A DNA stretch of 64,000 nucleotides, taken from Bryoerythrophyllum caledonicum. Its lineage: Eukaryota > Streptophyta > Bryopsida > Pottiales > Pottiaceae. A program made the translations under genes and the position numbers. How positions within the stretch are numbered: position 1 is the first letter of the stretch; each line of letters begins with the position of its first letter. The stretch spans positions 1,082,180-1,146,179 of the forward strand of contig OZ020526.1 in NCBI GenBank assembly GCA_963971425.1, written 5' to 3'. Shown piece after piece: positions 1 to 11,891 of the stretch. The notes under the pieces were generated by a model. The model worked only from the letters and a program-made list of their open reading frames with translations. It was not told the origin of the DNA and did no database searches.

Positions 1-160
1 AAAGAGGAATAATTAGTAATTTCTGTAATTACTCAAGTAGCCACTGCTGTTGACATGTTTACGAGTCACCCATGCATGGAGATGTTTTCTGCTTACTTAG
101 GGTGTGCACAATTCAATCACTTCACATCTACATAGATGACCTGACCATTGCCTAATTTGC
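1..160. other. Short AT-rich left edge, nothing recognised
   Basis: No reading frame, repeat or RNA signature stands out before the first TTAA element. Confidence 0.4.
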
Positions 161-1106
161 TTAACCCCTAAAAATCCTTGAAAGCCAAAACGGCTTTTTG
201 CTATATCGGGCATCCTAGATGAAGGGGTTAAAAATAATATTTTTTCCTAAGATTTTTACAGGGTCTTCTCTATATCACAAGGTGCTTGTGGAAAAAATTG
301 CAAAATCGAATTCCAATTTTTGAAGTTTAAAATGCAAATTTTCGTTTTTTGAGCCCAAATCGGGCAGAGAAAAAGTTTTTATTTTCAACTTTTTTTAATT
401 TTTTTTTTAGAGAATTGGTTAATAATTAAATTCCTATTGAGATTCCCAAGTGACCCAAGTTCAAGCTTTCACCAATTTCACAAGGGCAGCCTCCAAAAAT
501 TACGAGGCTAAGCTTCATAGATTTCTGTAATTTTCCAATATTTTCTTTCAAAATTTGTCAAAATTTGAGATTTAGGAATTTTTCAAACTTGTTTTTTCCT
601 ACAATTAAAAAACTTGTAGAGGTACCTTCTCACCCTTCATTTTTTCCAAAAACTAAATACGATTGACGAAATCCGTGTTTTTTTGAATCATTGTTTTTAT
701 ACCTTCTTCTGGAAAACAAATTGCATGATGGTTCAAAAAGCCAAATGAGTCTCTAAAATTTTGCACGGGTGTACTTAACTTGGTTATCTACATGGAAAAA
801 AATATGAGAAACTTTTTTGGGGTAACAATCATCAAGTCCCCCTTTGCACAAAGTAGACTATGTCTTCCAAACAATGCCCAAAAAAAAACTTGCACCAACT
901 TTGAATGTTACGATCTCACAAATGGTGCAGATCCAACGGTTGAAATTTTATATGGTAGTATTGATAGTAGGTAGGTTTGAGATCCTACGGTTGCAACCAC
1001 AAAAAGACATTGAAAAATTTGACCATACCTCAATTTCAACATGGTGGTAGAAAATCGCAGTTTTTGGTTTTGGAAGTCCCAAAACCCTTGGATTTTTAGG
1101 GGTTAA
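161..1106. mobile_element. TTAA-ended non-autonomous DNA transposon, copy E1
   Basis: The segment begins TTAACCCCTAAAAATCC and ends GGATTTTTAGGGGTTAA, so the ends are inverted repeats flanked by, or including, TTAA. It is AT-rich and has no credible ORF. The same termini bound related ~0.8-1.1 kb segments elsewhere in the window (7,529; 55,792; 59,449, and partial copies). A TTAA target duplication next to CCC-starting inverted repeats is the signature of piggyBac-type elements; assignment to that superfamily is inference because no transposase is present. In this copy the bases TTTGC also flank both sides outside TTAA, which other copies do not show, so I treat that as chance. Confidence 0.6.
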
Positions 1107-3100
1107 TTTGCTGAACAGAGAACCAATTATAAGATTTTGAGAAGAAATCAGCTTCGTATTCTCTGTGACTAGTAAGTCTGCCTGGCCGTACAAAAACCTC
1201 AACCTTCCTTGCTTGTGGAGGACCACAACTAAATCTTAAAAGGTGAGTACCACAATGTTGAATGCCTCATGAATTCCACTGATTTTTTACTTTTGAAATT
1301 CAAATTTTAAATATTGAATAGTCATTCTACATAATGAAATCATTACATTCATTAGAGATTTTTCCATTTCTGGAATTGGTTGAAAAGGTTAAGAAATCTT
1401 TTTGAACATTCAAATCTATTATATTCATATCTATTTTAAATGCCAATATTTACAGGTTCAAAAAGCCTTTTCAACAAAATCTATGAACGAAAATAAGGGG
1501 TTGAGAATGAAATCATCTAGTAACATGGCAATGAACTAACCTGGTGGTGTGGTGTAGATTCTGGCATGTGGCCAAATGAAACAAGATGCTCTTCTATGGT
1601 CCTTTGAAGACGTGGAACCTGTCCTTTACATTTGGAGCATGGACAAAACATCCAACCATCATATCCACTGCTATCCATCTTGACGTACTTGAAATATTGC
1701 TCTTGAGTAGTATGACCAAAGAAGCAATTTCTATTTTGAATCAGAGATGGTTATTCTTGATTTTCACAAATATACAAAATCTAAGCAAGGCTTCACCACT
1801 CCTAACCACAAATTTATACCAAAGATGACCATCCAAGAATAGACCAAATATTCTTAAACAAAAGTACCGGAGTTGAAGTCCAAAGTTTAATAGAGGTAAA
1901 GCCTTCACCTGAACTAAAGTCTATAATGAAAATATAAAATGAAAGTGAGGCTTCACCACTCCTAACCACATATTTGTACCAACAATGACCATTTAAAAAT
2001 AGATCAAATTTACCTAAACATAAGTACTGAAGTTGAAGTTTAAATATAAAATATAAGTCTAAACTGAAGTAAAGTACAGTTCAAGTCTAAATCAAGGTAA
2101 AATAAAATAGAAGTCTAAATCAAGATTAAGTAAAATTCAAGTCTAAATAAAGAAGCTATTTCCAATGAATTGAGGGTGTGGAAATTTTTAATTAGCATGC
2201 TAAATGAATTAACACTTATATTGATTTTTTGAGTTGCTCACAATGTCCTATTCTATTGCAAAATTAAAGAAATCTATTGTGAAATGTAAAGGATAGTCAT
2301 GCACATAACAAAATAAAAGTGTCTTTTTATGTATTTATTTATGTATATTTAGTCGTTTCTTTAACATAAACAAAGGAAAGACTATTCCTTACTATGGAAC
2401 AAGAGATCAAAATCAAATGATATGATTTTGCTTACTTCTCCTACTGAAATATTATTCTGTAATAAATATACTAGAAAAATGGATGGAATATAAAATATCA
2501 TTCCATACCAATGTATTTTTTTAGTAAATTTTACAGAATTACTTGGAAGGGGAAAAAATTCCTAGCCTATATCTTCGAAGAAGCTAGACTTTCTTAATGA
2601 AGGACAGGAGCTCCGAATGCGAGGTTGGCAAGTTATTTTCTGCGGGTAGAATCCTGGTCTTCAGTAATCTGAAAGACAGTACAGAAGATGGAAAAACGTG
2701 AAAAATAAATTAAAAAGTATGGCTCAAAGGTCTCATGCTTCACAATGAAATTTTCAGTATTTCAATATTCAAAAAATTACATACATTGTAATGTTCATGT
2801 AATTTTCGATGTAATTTTACATCCTTATCTATATTTTAAAGATATATGAAACACCATTAATTACAATAAAAGTAAAGAATTTTCAATTTGGGAAATTCAC
2901 AATACCTTGACAATGCTAGTGTTACTCCAACCATGTTTAGATTGAAGGTCCAACATCAATAAAACAGCTGGTGTCAATTTTATATCATTTCCGATACATA
3001 GTGGAGTATAGTATCTGGATGGATGTTCTCTTTTCGTTTCGGTTCCGATTTAGCAGACCAGCTTGGACTTAAATGTTGTTCAATAGGATCAGTATGAGAG
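1107..3100. other. AT-rich gene-free stretch
   Basis: About 2 kb with no supported gene. It holds a local duplication (1,788-2,047) and a degenerate array built on AAGTCTAAAT near 2,040-2,155. The short frames present are not conserved in any way I can recognise. Confidence 0.4.
1788..2047. repeat. Direct duplication of about 100 bp, period about 160 bp
   Basis: Two diverged copies (about 1,788-1,887 and 1,948-2,047) both start AGGCTTCACCACTCCTAACC and run through a shared GTTGAAGT segment. Immediately downstream, short AAGTCTAAATCAAG-like units repeat to about 2,155. It looks like old replication-slippage or tandem duplication in non-coding DNA. Confidence 0.6.
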
Positions 3101-3583
3101 TAAGGGGGGTTTCACACTAGGGGCCGAGCTCGAGGGGCCGAGCAATTCTAGCAATTTGATTGGCCTAGAGCTGAAAATCAGCCCGTGGGGCTTCACACTA
3201 GGGGCCAAGGGCCAAGGGCCGAAGGGCACCAAAATGCTTACATGGCAGCACTTTTTGAGAATTTTGGCGCCAAGAGTTCGGCCCGTCGAGGAGAGTTTGG
3301 GTCCAACAAGAATAGAAACCCAAACTCTTGTCGAGGGGCCGAACATTTTCTCATTAAAATATTCAAAATCTGACTAGATCTCAACCGCTAGATTGAAACG
3401 GCTAGTTTTTTTTACCTTGAATGAAGGAACCGTTGCTTTCATCATTGTCCCCCTCTCTTTCTCCTAAACCTCTCTCTCATCTTCCTTTGTTCTTGCTTAT
3501 GCTGTTATCTTTGTTTTTGTCAATTTTTTTGGGTTGTTTGATTGTTGTACCCCACCTATTTTCTTCTCCCAAATTCTGTGAGA

Positions 3584-4612
3584 ATGGAGCGTTATTCCAA
3601 CACCCCATACTTTGATAGCCAATCGGAAGATGTAGTTGGTGAGGAGAACTTTTTTGGGCTACATTCGTATAGTGCATTCCAACAATTTTCAGCACAAAAT
3701 GGGGATGAAAGAAGAGAGGAGAGAATTGAGGATAATGATGATGATGTGGTTATTGTGAATTCTTCGAAGAAGAGGGCGGCACCAAAGAAGAAGGCGGCAC
3801 CAAGGAAGAAGGCAACATCAACCGCTATGAAAATTGAAGGCGAAGAAGAAGACGGAGGAGGTCGTACTTGGCTTGATTCAGAGGTTCACACGTTGATTGC
3901 GCTTCGGGGGGAGATGGAGCCTGAATTTGTTAGAAACGGCAAGAAACAAGGTATTTTTTCCATTCTCTTTGCCTCTTTGCCTTAGCCTTTGCCGTGCCCG
4001 GCCCCCCTTTCCCCCCATACCGGGGTATGTGTTGTGGAAATTGACTTGCACTTTGACAAATGCTATGGGTTATTGTGCTGGAATTTTTTTCGCCCACATT
4101 TTTTGGCCAATTCTTGATGTTTTTTGGTGGTTTGGATGTTAGGAATCGATACATGGGTTAGGCTACATGCTAGATTACTTGCAATGCACCCAAAGTTCAA
4201 TCGGACAAGTATGGCATGCAAGAAGAAATTCGTCGCCATTTTCAAGTCATACAAAGAAGACAAGATGGCAAATGGAATTTCAGGGAACGACCGTCATGAG
4301 AGCAAATTCTTTGAAGCAATGGATGGATGGTGGCATCAAACCGGTCAAGTAAGGAAGCATGTTTCGGCCACAACAAATGACAGCGCCGAAATTCAAACCA
4401 GCACTACACCGAATACGACCAACTCGCCGCACTCTACATCAAACACGACTCCACAACCATCAAAAGGTAAACAAAATTTCAATGATAGAGCAATTGATAT
4501 TTTTGAGAAAATGGCAGAAACTAGTTCCTCTTTACTGAAAAATTTCGAGAGGACAAACGAATTGCTAGAAAGGGTAGACCATCAATTTGACCGTTTGATC
4601 AATAAATTGTAA
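3584..4612 (+). CDS. Harbinger-1 trihelix/Myb-like DNA-binding partner protein (one intron)
   Basis: In PIF/Harbinger elements a Myb/SANT-like protein binds the transposon ends and escorts the transposase into the nucleus. The ATG at 3,584 opens a 122-codon exon ending at 3,950 before GTATTT; the acceptor AG is at 4,141-4,142 and the split codon joins in frame, giving about 278 residues. Residues about 58-80 form a basic lysine/alanine-rich tract (likely nuclear localisation). The segment around residues 90-165 has tryptophan- and lysine-spaced helices of a trihelix domain (GRTWLDSEVHTLIALRGEM, then MACKKKFVAIFKSYKEDK). A Ser/Thr/Asn-rich linker leads to a C-terminal helical segment. No stop or frameshift is visible, so this gene appears intact, unlike its transposase. 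The intron is inferred from splice signals and frame; no transcript evidence exists. Confidence 0.75.
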
Positions 4613-4622
4613 ATTTTTCCTC

Positions 4623-6039
4623 CTATTCAGATTCACTATCAGAATCAGAATGAGAATCATTGGGCCATTCCATGCTTGACTTCCGTTTCAAATTCTCTCG
4701 ATAAAAATTCTTTGCCAATAATTCGTGCATTCTTGTTGCTTCGGTCAACATCTTCTTGATCTTCTCTTGTCTTTCTTTCTTAGTTTCTTCTTTTTCATGG
4801 TCATCTTCATCTTCTTCTTCAACATATATATTTTCTTCAACATTCATAGTTGATCCTTGTAATGCCCTCATCTCCTTCAATGATGCTTCAAGAATATTAA
4901 ACATGTTACAATTTTGCATATCTCCTAGCCATTTATTTGCCTCATCCGACATCTCTGTCTCTGCTTCTTTGGCCCAATCCATATCAAATTTATCATCCTC
5001 CAAAATGCATAAATTATGTAGACAAATACAAGCCGTGACAATGTCCGGTACATGACGTAGAGGCATGTCAATTCTCTTCAATAAAATGCGCCATCTACCC
5101 TTCAAGATCCCAAATGCCCTCTCCACGGCCATACGTGTGCTAGATTGAATAAAATTCCAATGAGCCTTCTCTCTAGACATTCCTTCTTTTTCTCCTTTGA
5201 AAGGTGAATAAAACCAAGGCCTCATAGGATAAGCCGCATCTCCAATGAACTTGTAAGGGAAAAATGCCCCTTTCATTGTCCTCTTCCCTATTTCTGATTT
5301 ATGAAATAATGCCCAATCATGTATTCGGCCAGCCCATCCAAAATCATAATCCCAAAATTTACATTTGGCATCTACAACCCCTTGGAGGAGACATGAATAA
5401 AAGCCCTTTCGGCAATGATATGATATAGGATCATGTGAAGGTGCTACGATAGGAATATGACTACCGTCAATAGCTCCAAGTATAAACGGAATGCCATGCA
5501 TTGCTTCAAATTCTGAAGCAATTTTTTTCACTCTAGCCAAGGTTGGTTTCTGAAAAACAAATAGCCTCACAACACTCCCTTAGAATTTCAGAAGCTGTAC
5601 TCACTCCAATTTTAAACAAGTCAGCTATCATAATCAAAGAATTGCCCGTTCCTAATCGTGAAATTGTTACCGCAACTCTTGTTTCCACAGAAATGCTATC
5701 TCTCATTTTCGTATCTTCTTTCCTCAAAATAGGCCTTAATAAATCACATAAATACTTGAATGTAGAGATTCTTACCCTCATACGTTTCCGAAACTGGACC
5801 TCTGAAAATGATCCAAATAGTGTATGCTCCATAAAACCCCCATGCCTTTCAAATTGCCAACATGACCTTTGCGATACCACCCTCCGTTGTCCTCCAACAA
5901 TAAAAACCGCCATCATCATCATTTGAACATTTTGTTCAAAAATTGCAAGCTTTTGCAATGCCAAAATGCCCACAATGGCATACTTCATAACCATGAAAAC
6001 CGAAAGAAGAACAAAAATGCATTCTCTTCTACAATCCAT
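4623..6039 (-). pseudogene. Harbinger-1 DDE transposase (HARBI1-like), frameshifted
   Basis: The minus-strand gene starts at ATG 6,039. The first frame (to 5,533) carries the N-terminal helical region (RISTFKYLCDLLRPIL, then a helix-turn-helix-like VSTASEILRECCEAI). The second frame (5,570-4,623) carries the catalytic core: GAIDGSH (first Asp), GWAGRIHDW (second Asp), GDAAYPMRPW and MAVERAFGILKGRW (Glu). All three catalytic residues are present. The frames overlap at about 5,540-5,570, and fewer residues than usual lie between CEAI and the core, so I infer a small deletion plus frameshift rather than an intron; a TTTTTCAG there could mimic a 3' splice site. The C terminus is acidic. The element is therefore probably not autonomous as it stands. 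Confidence 0.8.
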
Positions 6040-6288
6040 GGCTAAAGAAGGTGAGAGAGGAAAATTTCAGAAAATAAGTGCCTTCAAGAGGAAAAAAAGG
6101 GCTTGGGAATTGCCAAATGGTATGGGTCACGGCCCCTCAACTCGGCCCTTGGGGTTTCACACTAGAAGGACCCAAACTCCACCAATTCAATATTTTAATA
6201 AATTTTTACAACTCCAAAACTCGGCCCCTCGGCATAGTTTGGTCTTCAATGGAGTTCGGCCCTTGGGCTTAGTGTGAAACGCCCCTAA

Positions 6289-6677
6289 GTACCTTGAACT
6301 TGCTTTGTCTCATCATTATCTCCATGTGAAGCACACTTTTCCATGTTAAAAAGTAAGGACATATACAAAAAAGCAGTCAAAACTATGGGGATTTGCAACA
6401 ATCCTGTAACCAAAAAAATTACCAACTACAAAGAAAGAAATATAAAAAATATATGAGCTATTCTCTTTTAAGAAAAAAAGAATTGTACAAGTTGTGTAGA
6501 GTTGATATGGCAGAAACTATAGCAATTTTACTTTGAGGCCCTGATCCTTCAGAACTCTCACTTCTGATCCTTATTTTAGAAACTCTAAAATTTCAAACAG
6601 TAGTCTAGAACAAAAAATTTAAAAATAGATGTTAGGTTTTGAAAAGAGAAGCTTCTAAGAGTTTGAAATTATTTAAT
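6289..6677. other. AT-rich spacer
   Basis: About 390 bp between Harbinger-1 and the next TTAA-type copy. I see no gene, repeat or RNA signature. Confidence 0.4.
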
Positions 6678-7464
6678 TTGAACCTCTAAAGATCAAAAGT
6701 CCCAAGGTGGGCTTTTGGACCTATTGGATGGATATGTATGGTTTGAAATTTTAGTCTTAAGGAGGTGATTTTTTTTTAAGATGGGAAAAAAGTAAGTGCT
6801 TTTCTGGAAGTGCAATTTCATGGAAATTGGATTTGTAAATCAAAAGTTATGATCAAATCTATAGATCAAAAGTGCCCTTTTTTAAGCCGGGCAACTTGGG
6901 TTACGGTACCAAAACAATTTCATTAAAATTAGAGATTTCGGTCTTTTTCCAATTTTATTTTTTAGAACTTAGCAAGTTGCATGAGTATTTGCTTTCGTTA
7001 TTTGGATTTTTTATTTTATGAAGTATTAAGTTCACAAAAAAACGAAATGTAATTTGGCAAATTTTGAACCTTTGCTCCTTGGAGGTTTTTTTGGAAAATG
7101 CTAAAACTATCCATTACCTCTAAAAATTGGGGTACAGGGAGCTAAAACCATGATCACCATAATGGTATAATATTTAGACCATGCGTAATGAAAAAATTCG
7201 TCACCAAAAAATTTCAAAGTCTGCTGATCCTTTTGACACACAGAAGAAAAAAACATTTTTCTTTACTTGAAACACTAATATCTTCCAATCCGTGCGGTCA
7301 GTTGTTATGGAAATTTGACAGCTTGTTCTTGATGAAGCTTCATTCAAGATCCTATGGTTGGAATACAAAATGAAGATTTTGTGATTAGTTTATACTCAAT
7401 AGACTATAATAGGCAGTTTTGGAGAGTTTTTGATGTGAAATGGCCAAGGATTTTAAAGGGTTAA
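6678..7464. mobile_element. TTAA-ended element, decayed copy E2a
   Basis: The right end GGATTTTAAAGGGTTAA (to 7,464) matches the family terminus. The left end, TTGAACCTCTAAAGATC near 6,678, is a decayed match. Internally it shares the family motif AATCCGTGCGGTCA near 7,290 and the downstream block beginning GATCCTATGGTTGG. The left boundary is uncertain. Confidence 0.45.
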
Positions 7465-7528
7465 CATAGTATTAATTGGGATAAAATTGTACTCTTGAAT
7501 AAAAAATTTACCTTAATTTTACTTAAGT

Positions 7529-8427
7529 TTAACCCATAAAGGACCATTGTCCCTAAATGGCCTTTTTGAGAGTTCGGGCAGGTTCCCATGATGTCAATTT
7601 TCAGTAATTTTTTTTGACATTTTTATTGAAGAAGGCCTAATGTAAGAGCGTTGTGGGAGTGTAATTTTTTTCAAGAATTGGACTTATAATGAAAAAGTTA
7701 TGCTCCCCAAAGCAGTTCTTGAAATTTTGAAAATTTGTATGCAAGTATCCAACATAACCTTCTTTGAGAGTGTCCAAAAAATAATAATTTTATAGTACAA
7801 TTTTTTCACTCCAAGAAGAGTCAAAGTTTATAGGCACCTATAAAAAAAACTTCCCTCCTTCCACTTTAATGAACACAAAAAATTGAGATTTTGCTCTTTA
7901 TTTTGGTTTTTTTCCCCCAATAATAGATAAGATAATGACCTTTCTGTTCACCGTTTGGATTTTAGACCAATATTTCATGTAAAATTGAAAGCCCAAAAAA
8001 ACAAAATGTGTGTTGTTTGATTTTAGACCCCTTGTTGTTGCACGGTTGTTTTAAAGGTGCTAAACACCTCGACTGCACCTAAATTTTTTTTGGACATGTA
8101 CCTTACATCATATTGATTGCAATGGTACATAGTAACAACTTTGCATAATGTAAAAACTTAATTTCATCAAGAAAACATAGTGTGTTGTCCCTCTAGAAAC
8201 GCAGTGCAAAAAAACTACACTTACTTTGGTTTAAATGCTGTACTTTTCCAATCCGTCCGTTCAAAAATTATATAAAAAAATTGGCAAGTTTTTCTAGTAG
8301 TATCTAATAAGATCTTACGATTAGAAGTTAAATATCCCAAAGATGTTTGAATCATTATAGAGGTGTTAAGAACGGTTGTTTTCATGTGTGTTTTTTGAAA
8401 ATATAGCCTTCGTCTTTTAGGGGTTAA
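7529..8427. mobile_element. TTAA-ended non-autonomous element, copy E2b
   Basis: Bounded by TTAACCCATAAAGGACC on the left and TCTTTTAGGGGTTAA on the right, 899 bp. It shares the internal block AATCCGTCCGTTCAAA with other copies and contains no coding frame of note. It lies in the same orientation as E2a, 65 bp away. Confidence 0.6.
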
Positions 8428-8566
8428 ATGAGCATCACTCAAATTTTACCTTATTCTTTAAAGCACATATATAATATTGTGCTAATTTCTTGATTATTTG
8501 AAAGCTCTTGCAAAGAACAAGGAGGCGGTTTCAGCTCATTCCACAGTTGAAACTTTGAGTACAGTA

Positions 8567-8965
8567 ACGTAGAAACACCTTAAACCGCACCTTTAAAGTT
8601 TTTCAGCTATTTGTGGGGGGTTTTATTTTTGAAAAAAAATATTTTTGGGTGCAGAAATAAGGTGATGATTTGCTCCAAAAGAAAAAAATAAAAAATCTGC
8701 AATGGTTTAATTGGTATAAACTTTTTAAGGGCTATGCACTTTTTGTCCTTCCACCAACACATAGACTTGGCCAAAACCGCACCTCAAAAGCACAGTAAAC
8801 CACCAACTCCATCCTCGCAAAGGATGGGCATTCATTGGTGAACTTGGAATGGACTTGGAATCTTTTTGACAAGGTAAAGTACAATTTTAAGCATGTTCAA
8901 GTGTGGTTCCAACAAGGTTTACGGTTTGCTTCACTGTCCCCTGTTGGTTTAAGGTGTTTCTACGT
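8567..8965. mobile_element. 399-bp MITE with TA target duplication
   Basis: The ends are inverted repeats, ACGTAGAAACACCTTAAACC on each side, flanked by TA at 8,565-8,566 and 8,966-8,967. A TA duplication suggests the Tc1/mariner superfamily. The interior repeats ACCGCACCT near both ends. No ORF is present, so it would depend on an outside transposase. No second copy is in this window. Confidence 0.7.
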
Positions 8966-8967
8966 TA

Positions 8968-9346
8968 AAGGTCAAGCACCATAATGCTCTAATTTGCTCC
9001 TCCACTATCGTAGTACCATGGCAGGGTCGCTCACCCTCAAACAAATAATAATTTTTTTGGCATAACTAAGCTTTGTGCCTACAAAACTATATTTCCATAC
9101 TTTTGTTTTAAAAAAACAAATTCAGAAATTGGAAGAGTGATCTAATAATCTGGCAGGAGTGATGTGCACGGTACACAATCTCAAGAGCTATGAACTGCAA
9201 TGCACAGACTCAATTTAAAGAGACGCACTCAAAGTCAAGCTTAAGTTGTTTGAATTTTAAATTGCTAGATAACTCATAATACTTTATATTTTATGGATTT
9301 TTCATAAATTCATGCATTTCCTTCATGAATTTTCTGTATTTTAGGC
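8968..9346. other. AT-rich spacer
   Basis: Nothing recognised in about 380 bp between the TA MITE and the partial TTAA element. Confidence 0.35.
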
Positions 9347-9928
9347 CTTCTGTGTTTGAGGATGAAAAACTTTTTCATTTCCACATAAAGATTAGAAATC
9401 TTGGTCTTTTTCTCATTTTATTTTTTCAACTTCATGAAGAAGCATGACACTTTGTTTTTACCGTTTGGATTTTTAGTGTATGAGGAAGTAAATTTTTTTA
9501 CAAATTAAAATGTGTTTTTGCAATTTCTAAACCCCATTTCATTGCACAATTTTTTTGAAAATGTTTTATTGATCCTCTACTTCTAAAAATTGGTATACAA
9601 GGAGCTAACGTCATGTACAACATAATGGTATAAAATTTAGACCTTGTGTAATGCAAAAATTTGACACCAAGTGAAGTCAAAGTCTGCTAGTCCTCTTAAT
9701 GCAAGGATGAAAAATTGGCATTTTCTTCACTTTAAACACTATTATCTTCCAATCCGTGCGGTCAAATGCTATGAAGATTTGTGAACTTAGAGATTTACTA
9801 GTATAAATTAAGATCTTATGATTGAAAATGGAAACACTAACTTTCAATTTCTTTTATACTCTTTGCACTTGAGAGGGCAGTTTTGGAGTGTTTTTGGTGA
9901 AACATAGTCAAGGATTTTAAGGGGTTAA
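9347..9928. mobile_element. TTAA-ended element, 3' part only, copy E3
   Basis: The right end GGATTTTAAGGGGTTAA (to 9,928) and the internal block AATCCGTGCGGTCAAATG near 9,750 match the family. Homology to sister copies can be followed back to about 9,350; no left terminus is visible, so the copy is probably truncated. Confidence 0.5.
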
Positions 9929-9946
9929 AAAAAACCCATAAAGTTA

Positions 9947-10048
9947 TTCTCTACGTTTTAAAATTAAGAGTATGTTGGCTCTCTGGAATATGCAATTTGT
10001 TGAAGATTGTAGGTAGTCAACATACTTTTTATTTTGGAACAGAGAGAG
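9947..10048. mobile_element. 102-bp Stowaway-like MITE
   Basis: A very short element flanked by TA (9,945-9,946 and 10,049-10,050). The left end TTCTCTACGTTTTAAAAT and the right end, read inward CTCTCTCTGTTCCAAAAT, are related and continue into a shared AAGAGTATGTTG-like stretch. This resembles degraded Stowaway (mariner-type) termini, for which CTCCCTCCGTYCC is the classical start. It lies directly beside the E3 terminus. Confidence 0.5.
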
Positions 10049-10315
10049 TAATTACTAATCTATTACATTCTTTGATGATTCTTCTTAAAATTATTTTTGA
10101 AAGATATGATGCAAAAAGAAAGTTTCTTTGATTTAGGCCAAAAAATTATGGCTTGTGCTACAGAGCTACATTGCAAACCTAAAATGAACATGAAAGCTTC
10201 ATTTTAATTATTATTGATTATTCTCCAATTGAAAGCATCCAATCTTAATGTAGTCAAACTTTGTTAAAGGTTATCTTGATAAAAGCTATTTCGCTCTATA
10301 AGTTAACATTTTGTA

Positions 10316-10892
10316 CAATAGGGTGACATTCAAATTGGCCGTTTAGTAGTTCCAGGGATAGTGTCCTACACTGCTGCCAACTTTGACACCCTCCCCAAAG
10401 CTGAGAAATTGTTATTTTACCATGAAAATTTGGGGACAACATCATCCTTATGTTGAAAACATGCATACCAAATTTCAAGTCCAGGAGACTTATACAAAAA
10501 AACTTATGCAAGATCTACCAACATGGGATAGCTGTGAGAAAAGTGTCATAGCTGCCAACTTTGACACCCTCCCAAGAATTGAGGAAATTTTTTTTGCCCA
10601 TGAAATTTTTGGAGCAAAAACATTTTTATGTTGTTTGCATGTGTGGAAAAATCAAGTCCAAAAGACCCATACAAAAAAAAATATTCCAAATCTACCAACA
10701 TGTGTAGTTTTGAGAAACAATGGGGAAAACCATTTTACTACTTCCAACTTTGACGCCCTCCTTAGGATTGAATTTTTGTTGATACATAATGAAATTTTTG
10801 GCACAAGATCATCTCTACGCTGGTAACATGTGCGATAAATTTCAAAGCCAAAAGATGTATACAAAAAAGTTATTCCATATCTACCAACGTGT
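10316..10892. repeat. Left terminal inverted repeat of the Tc1-like element
   Basis: It matches the reverse complement of about 12,515-13,093 with few mismatches. It contains three tandem, diverged units of about 160-185 bp, the likely transposase-binding array by analogy with the IR/DR layout of some Tc1 elements. The last transposase codons overlap its inner edge. Confidence 0.85.
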
Positions 10893-11891
10893 ATGTCCTC
10901 CATTAGCATCAATCACTGCTAGTAACCTAGAGGGCATAGAATGACATAGTTGAAGGAGCTTTGTACCATTGACTAACTTCCACTCTCTTTCAAGAACTAC
11001 CTTCAACACATCTAAGCTTCTAGGGCATTGTTTGCCATGTTGCACTACATCTTTTAATATCCTCCAAATGTTCTCGATTGGATTGAGATCGGGAGAGTTT
11101 GCAGGCCAATTGAGCTTTTCGAGAAGGTGGCTTTGTATCCATTCTTCACATATTTTTCTCCTATGGACGGGTGCCCCATCTTCCATAAGCACTCCTCGTG
11201 GAATTTGACCCATGAAATGAACCAATTTGGCATCGTAAACCACTTCTATAAAATCCTTAGCAGAACGTTGACCTTTAGGCATAAAGACAAGTTTTGACTT
11301 TTGTCTTCTGGCAAATGTGCCCCAAATCATTAAAGAAGTCCTTCCACTTTTAAAAGTAGGAGCTAGACAACTTGATGAATAACACTCGTATGCACTTCTC
11401 CAAACATGAATTTGCCGAGAATTTTTTCCAATTTCAAAAGTAGATTCATCTGTCCAAACAACACGCTCCCACTCTTTTGCACTCCATCCACGGTACTTCT
11501 GAGCAAAAGCTAATCGTTGAGAAATGTGACGAGGTGTCAAAAAAGGTTTTTTGACTGCAATTCGACTAAAAATGCCATTTTTATGTAAGACCCTTTGAAT
11601 AGTACGTCTACACACTTGAGTAGAACATGCATTGGTAATCTCTAAGAGCGAAGAGCAACGATGAATTTTTGAGTAATGCACAATACTACGAACATCTCTA
11701 TCACTAAGCTTTTTAGCGTGACTTCCACCGCAAGGTTTGCGCTTGTAGGTTCCATCTTCTCTAAATGTTTTTACTAACCTTGTAACTGTTCTAATAGGAA
11801 CTCCAATAGTAGCTGCAATTTGAACTCCTGTAAATCCTCCCTCACTCAAACCTATGATGCGAGCACGAATTTCATCTGAAATTGCCATCAT
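10881..11891 (-). CDS. Tc1-like transposase, DD34E, intact
   Basis: A 336-residue protein, the usual Tc1 length, starting at paired ATGs (11,891 and 11,888). Residues about 1-115 hold the two helix-turn-helix units that bind the element ends (IRARIIGLSEGGFTGVQIAA, then a basic GGSHAKKLS region). The catalytic triad is visible: Asp148 in WTDEST, Asp238 in LMEDGAPVH and Glu273 in SPDLNPIENIW, with 34 residues between the second Asp and the Glu, the diagnostic DD34E of Tc1. Plant mariner-like transposases are normally DD39D, so this spacing is atypical for a flowering plant. No stop or frameshift is seen. The enzyme would cut at TA and insert into TA. It sits alone in its element; the promoter must lie between 11,892 and the right repeat. 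Confidence 0.9.
   Translation of the reverse strand: MMAISDEIRARIIGLSEGGFTGVQIAATIGVPIRTVTRLVKTFREDGTYKRKPCGGSHAKKLSDRDVRSIVHYSKIHRCSSLLEITNACSTQVCRRTIQRVLHKNGIFSRIAVKKPFLTPRHISQRLAFAQKYRGWSAKEWERVVWTDESTFEIGKNSRQIHVWRSAYECYSSSCLAPTFKSGRTSLMIWGTFARRQKSKLVFMPKGQRSAKDFIEVVYDAKLVHFMGQIPRGVLMEDGAPVHRRKICEEWIQSHLLEKLNWPANSPDLNPIENIWRILKDVVQHGKQCPRSLDVLKVVLEREWKLVNGTKLLQLCHSMPSRLLAVIDANGGHTRW

Larger units (their letters stand above)
3104..6285. mobile_element. Harbinger-1: PIF/Harbinger DNA transposon
   Basis: A 3,182-bp element flanked by the 3-bp duplication TAA (3,101-3,103 and 6,286-6,288), the TWA-type target of PIF/Harbinger elements. Terminal inverted repeats are GGGGGGTTTCACACTA on the left and GGGGCGTTTCACACTA read inward from the right, followed by GGGCCGA-rich subterminal DNA. 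Inside are the two genes expected of the superfamily, a Myb/trihelix-like partner on plus and a DDE transposase on minus, arranged tail to tail with stops about 10 bp apart. The terminal motif TTTCACACTAG recurs internally near 3,190 and 6,155, so the ends look duplicated. Confidence 0.9.

Noticed and set aside
161-180. Interstitial telomere sequence (CCCTAAA)
   Set aside because: CCCCTAAA occurs only once per transposon end and never in tandem.
161-1106. Five-base target duplication TTTGC for copy E1
   Set aside because: TTTGC flanks this copy on both sides, but other copies share only TTAA; taken as chance.
10383-10826. 147-codon frame also present in reverse at 12,583-13,026
   Set aside because: The two are the same sequence because they lie in the Tc1 inverted repeats; it reflects repeat identity and is not a gene.
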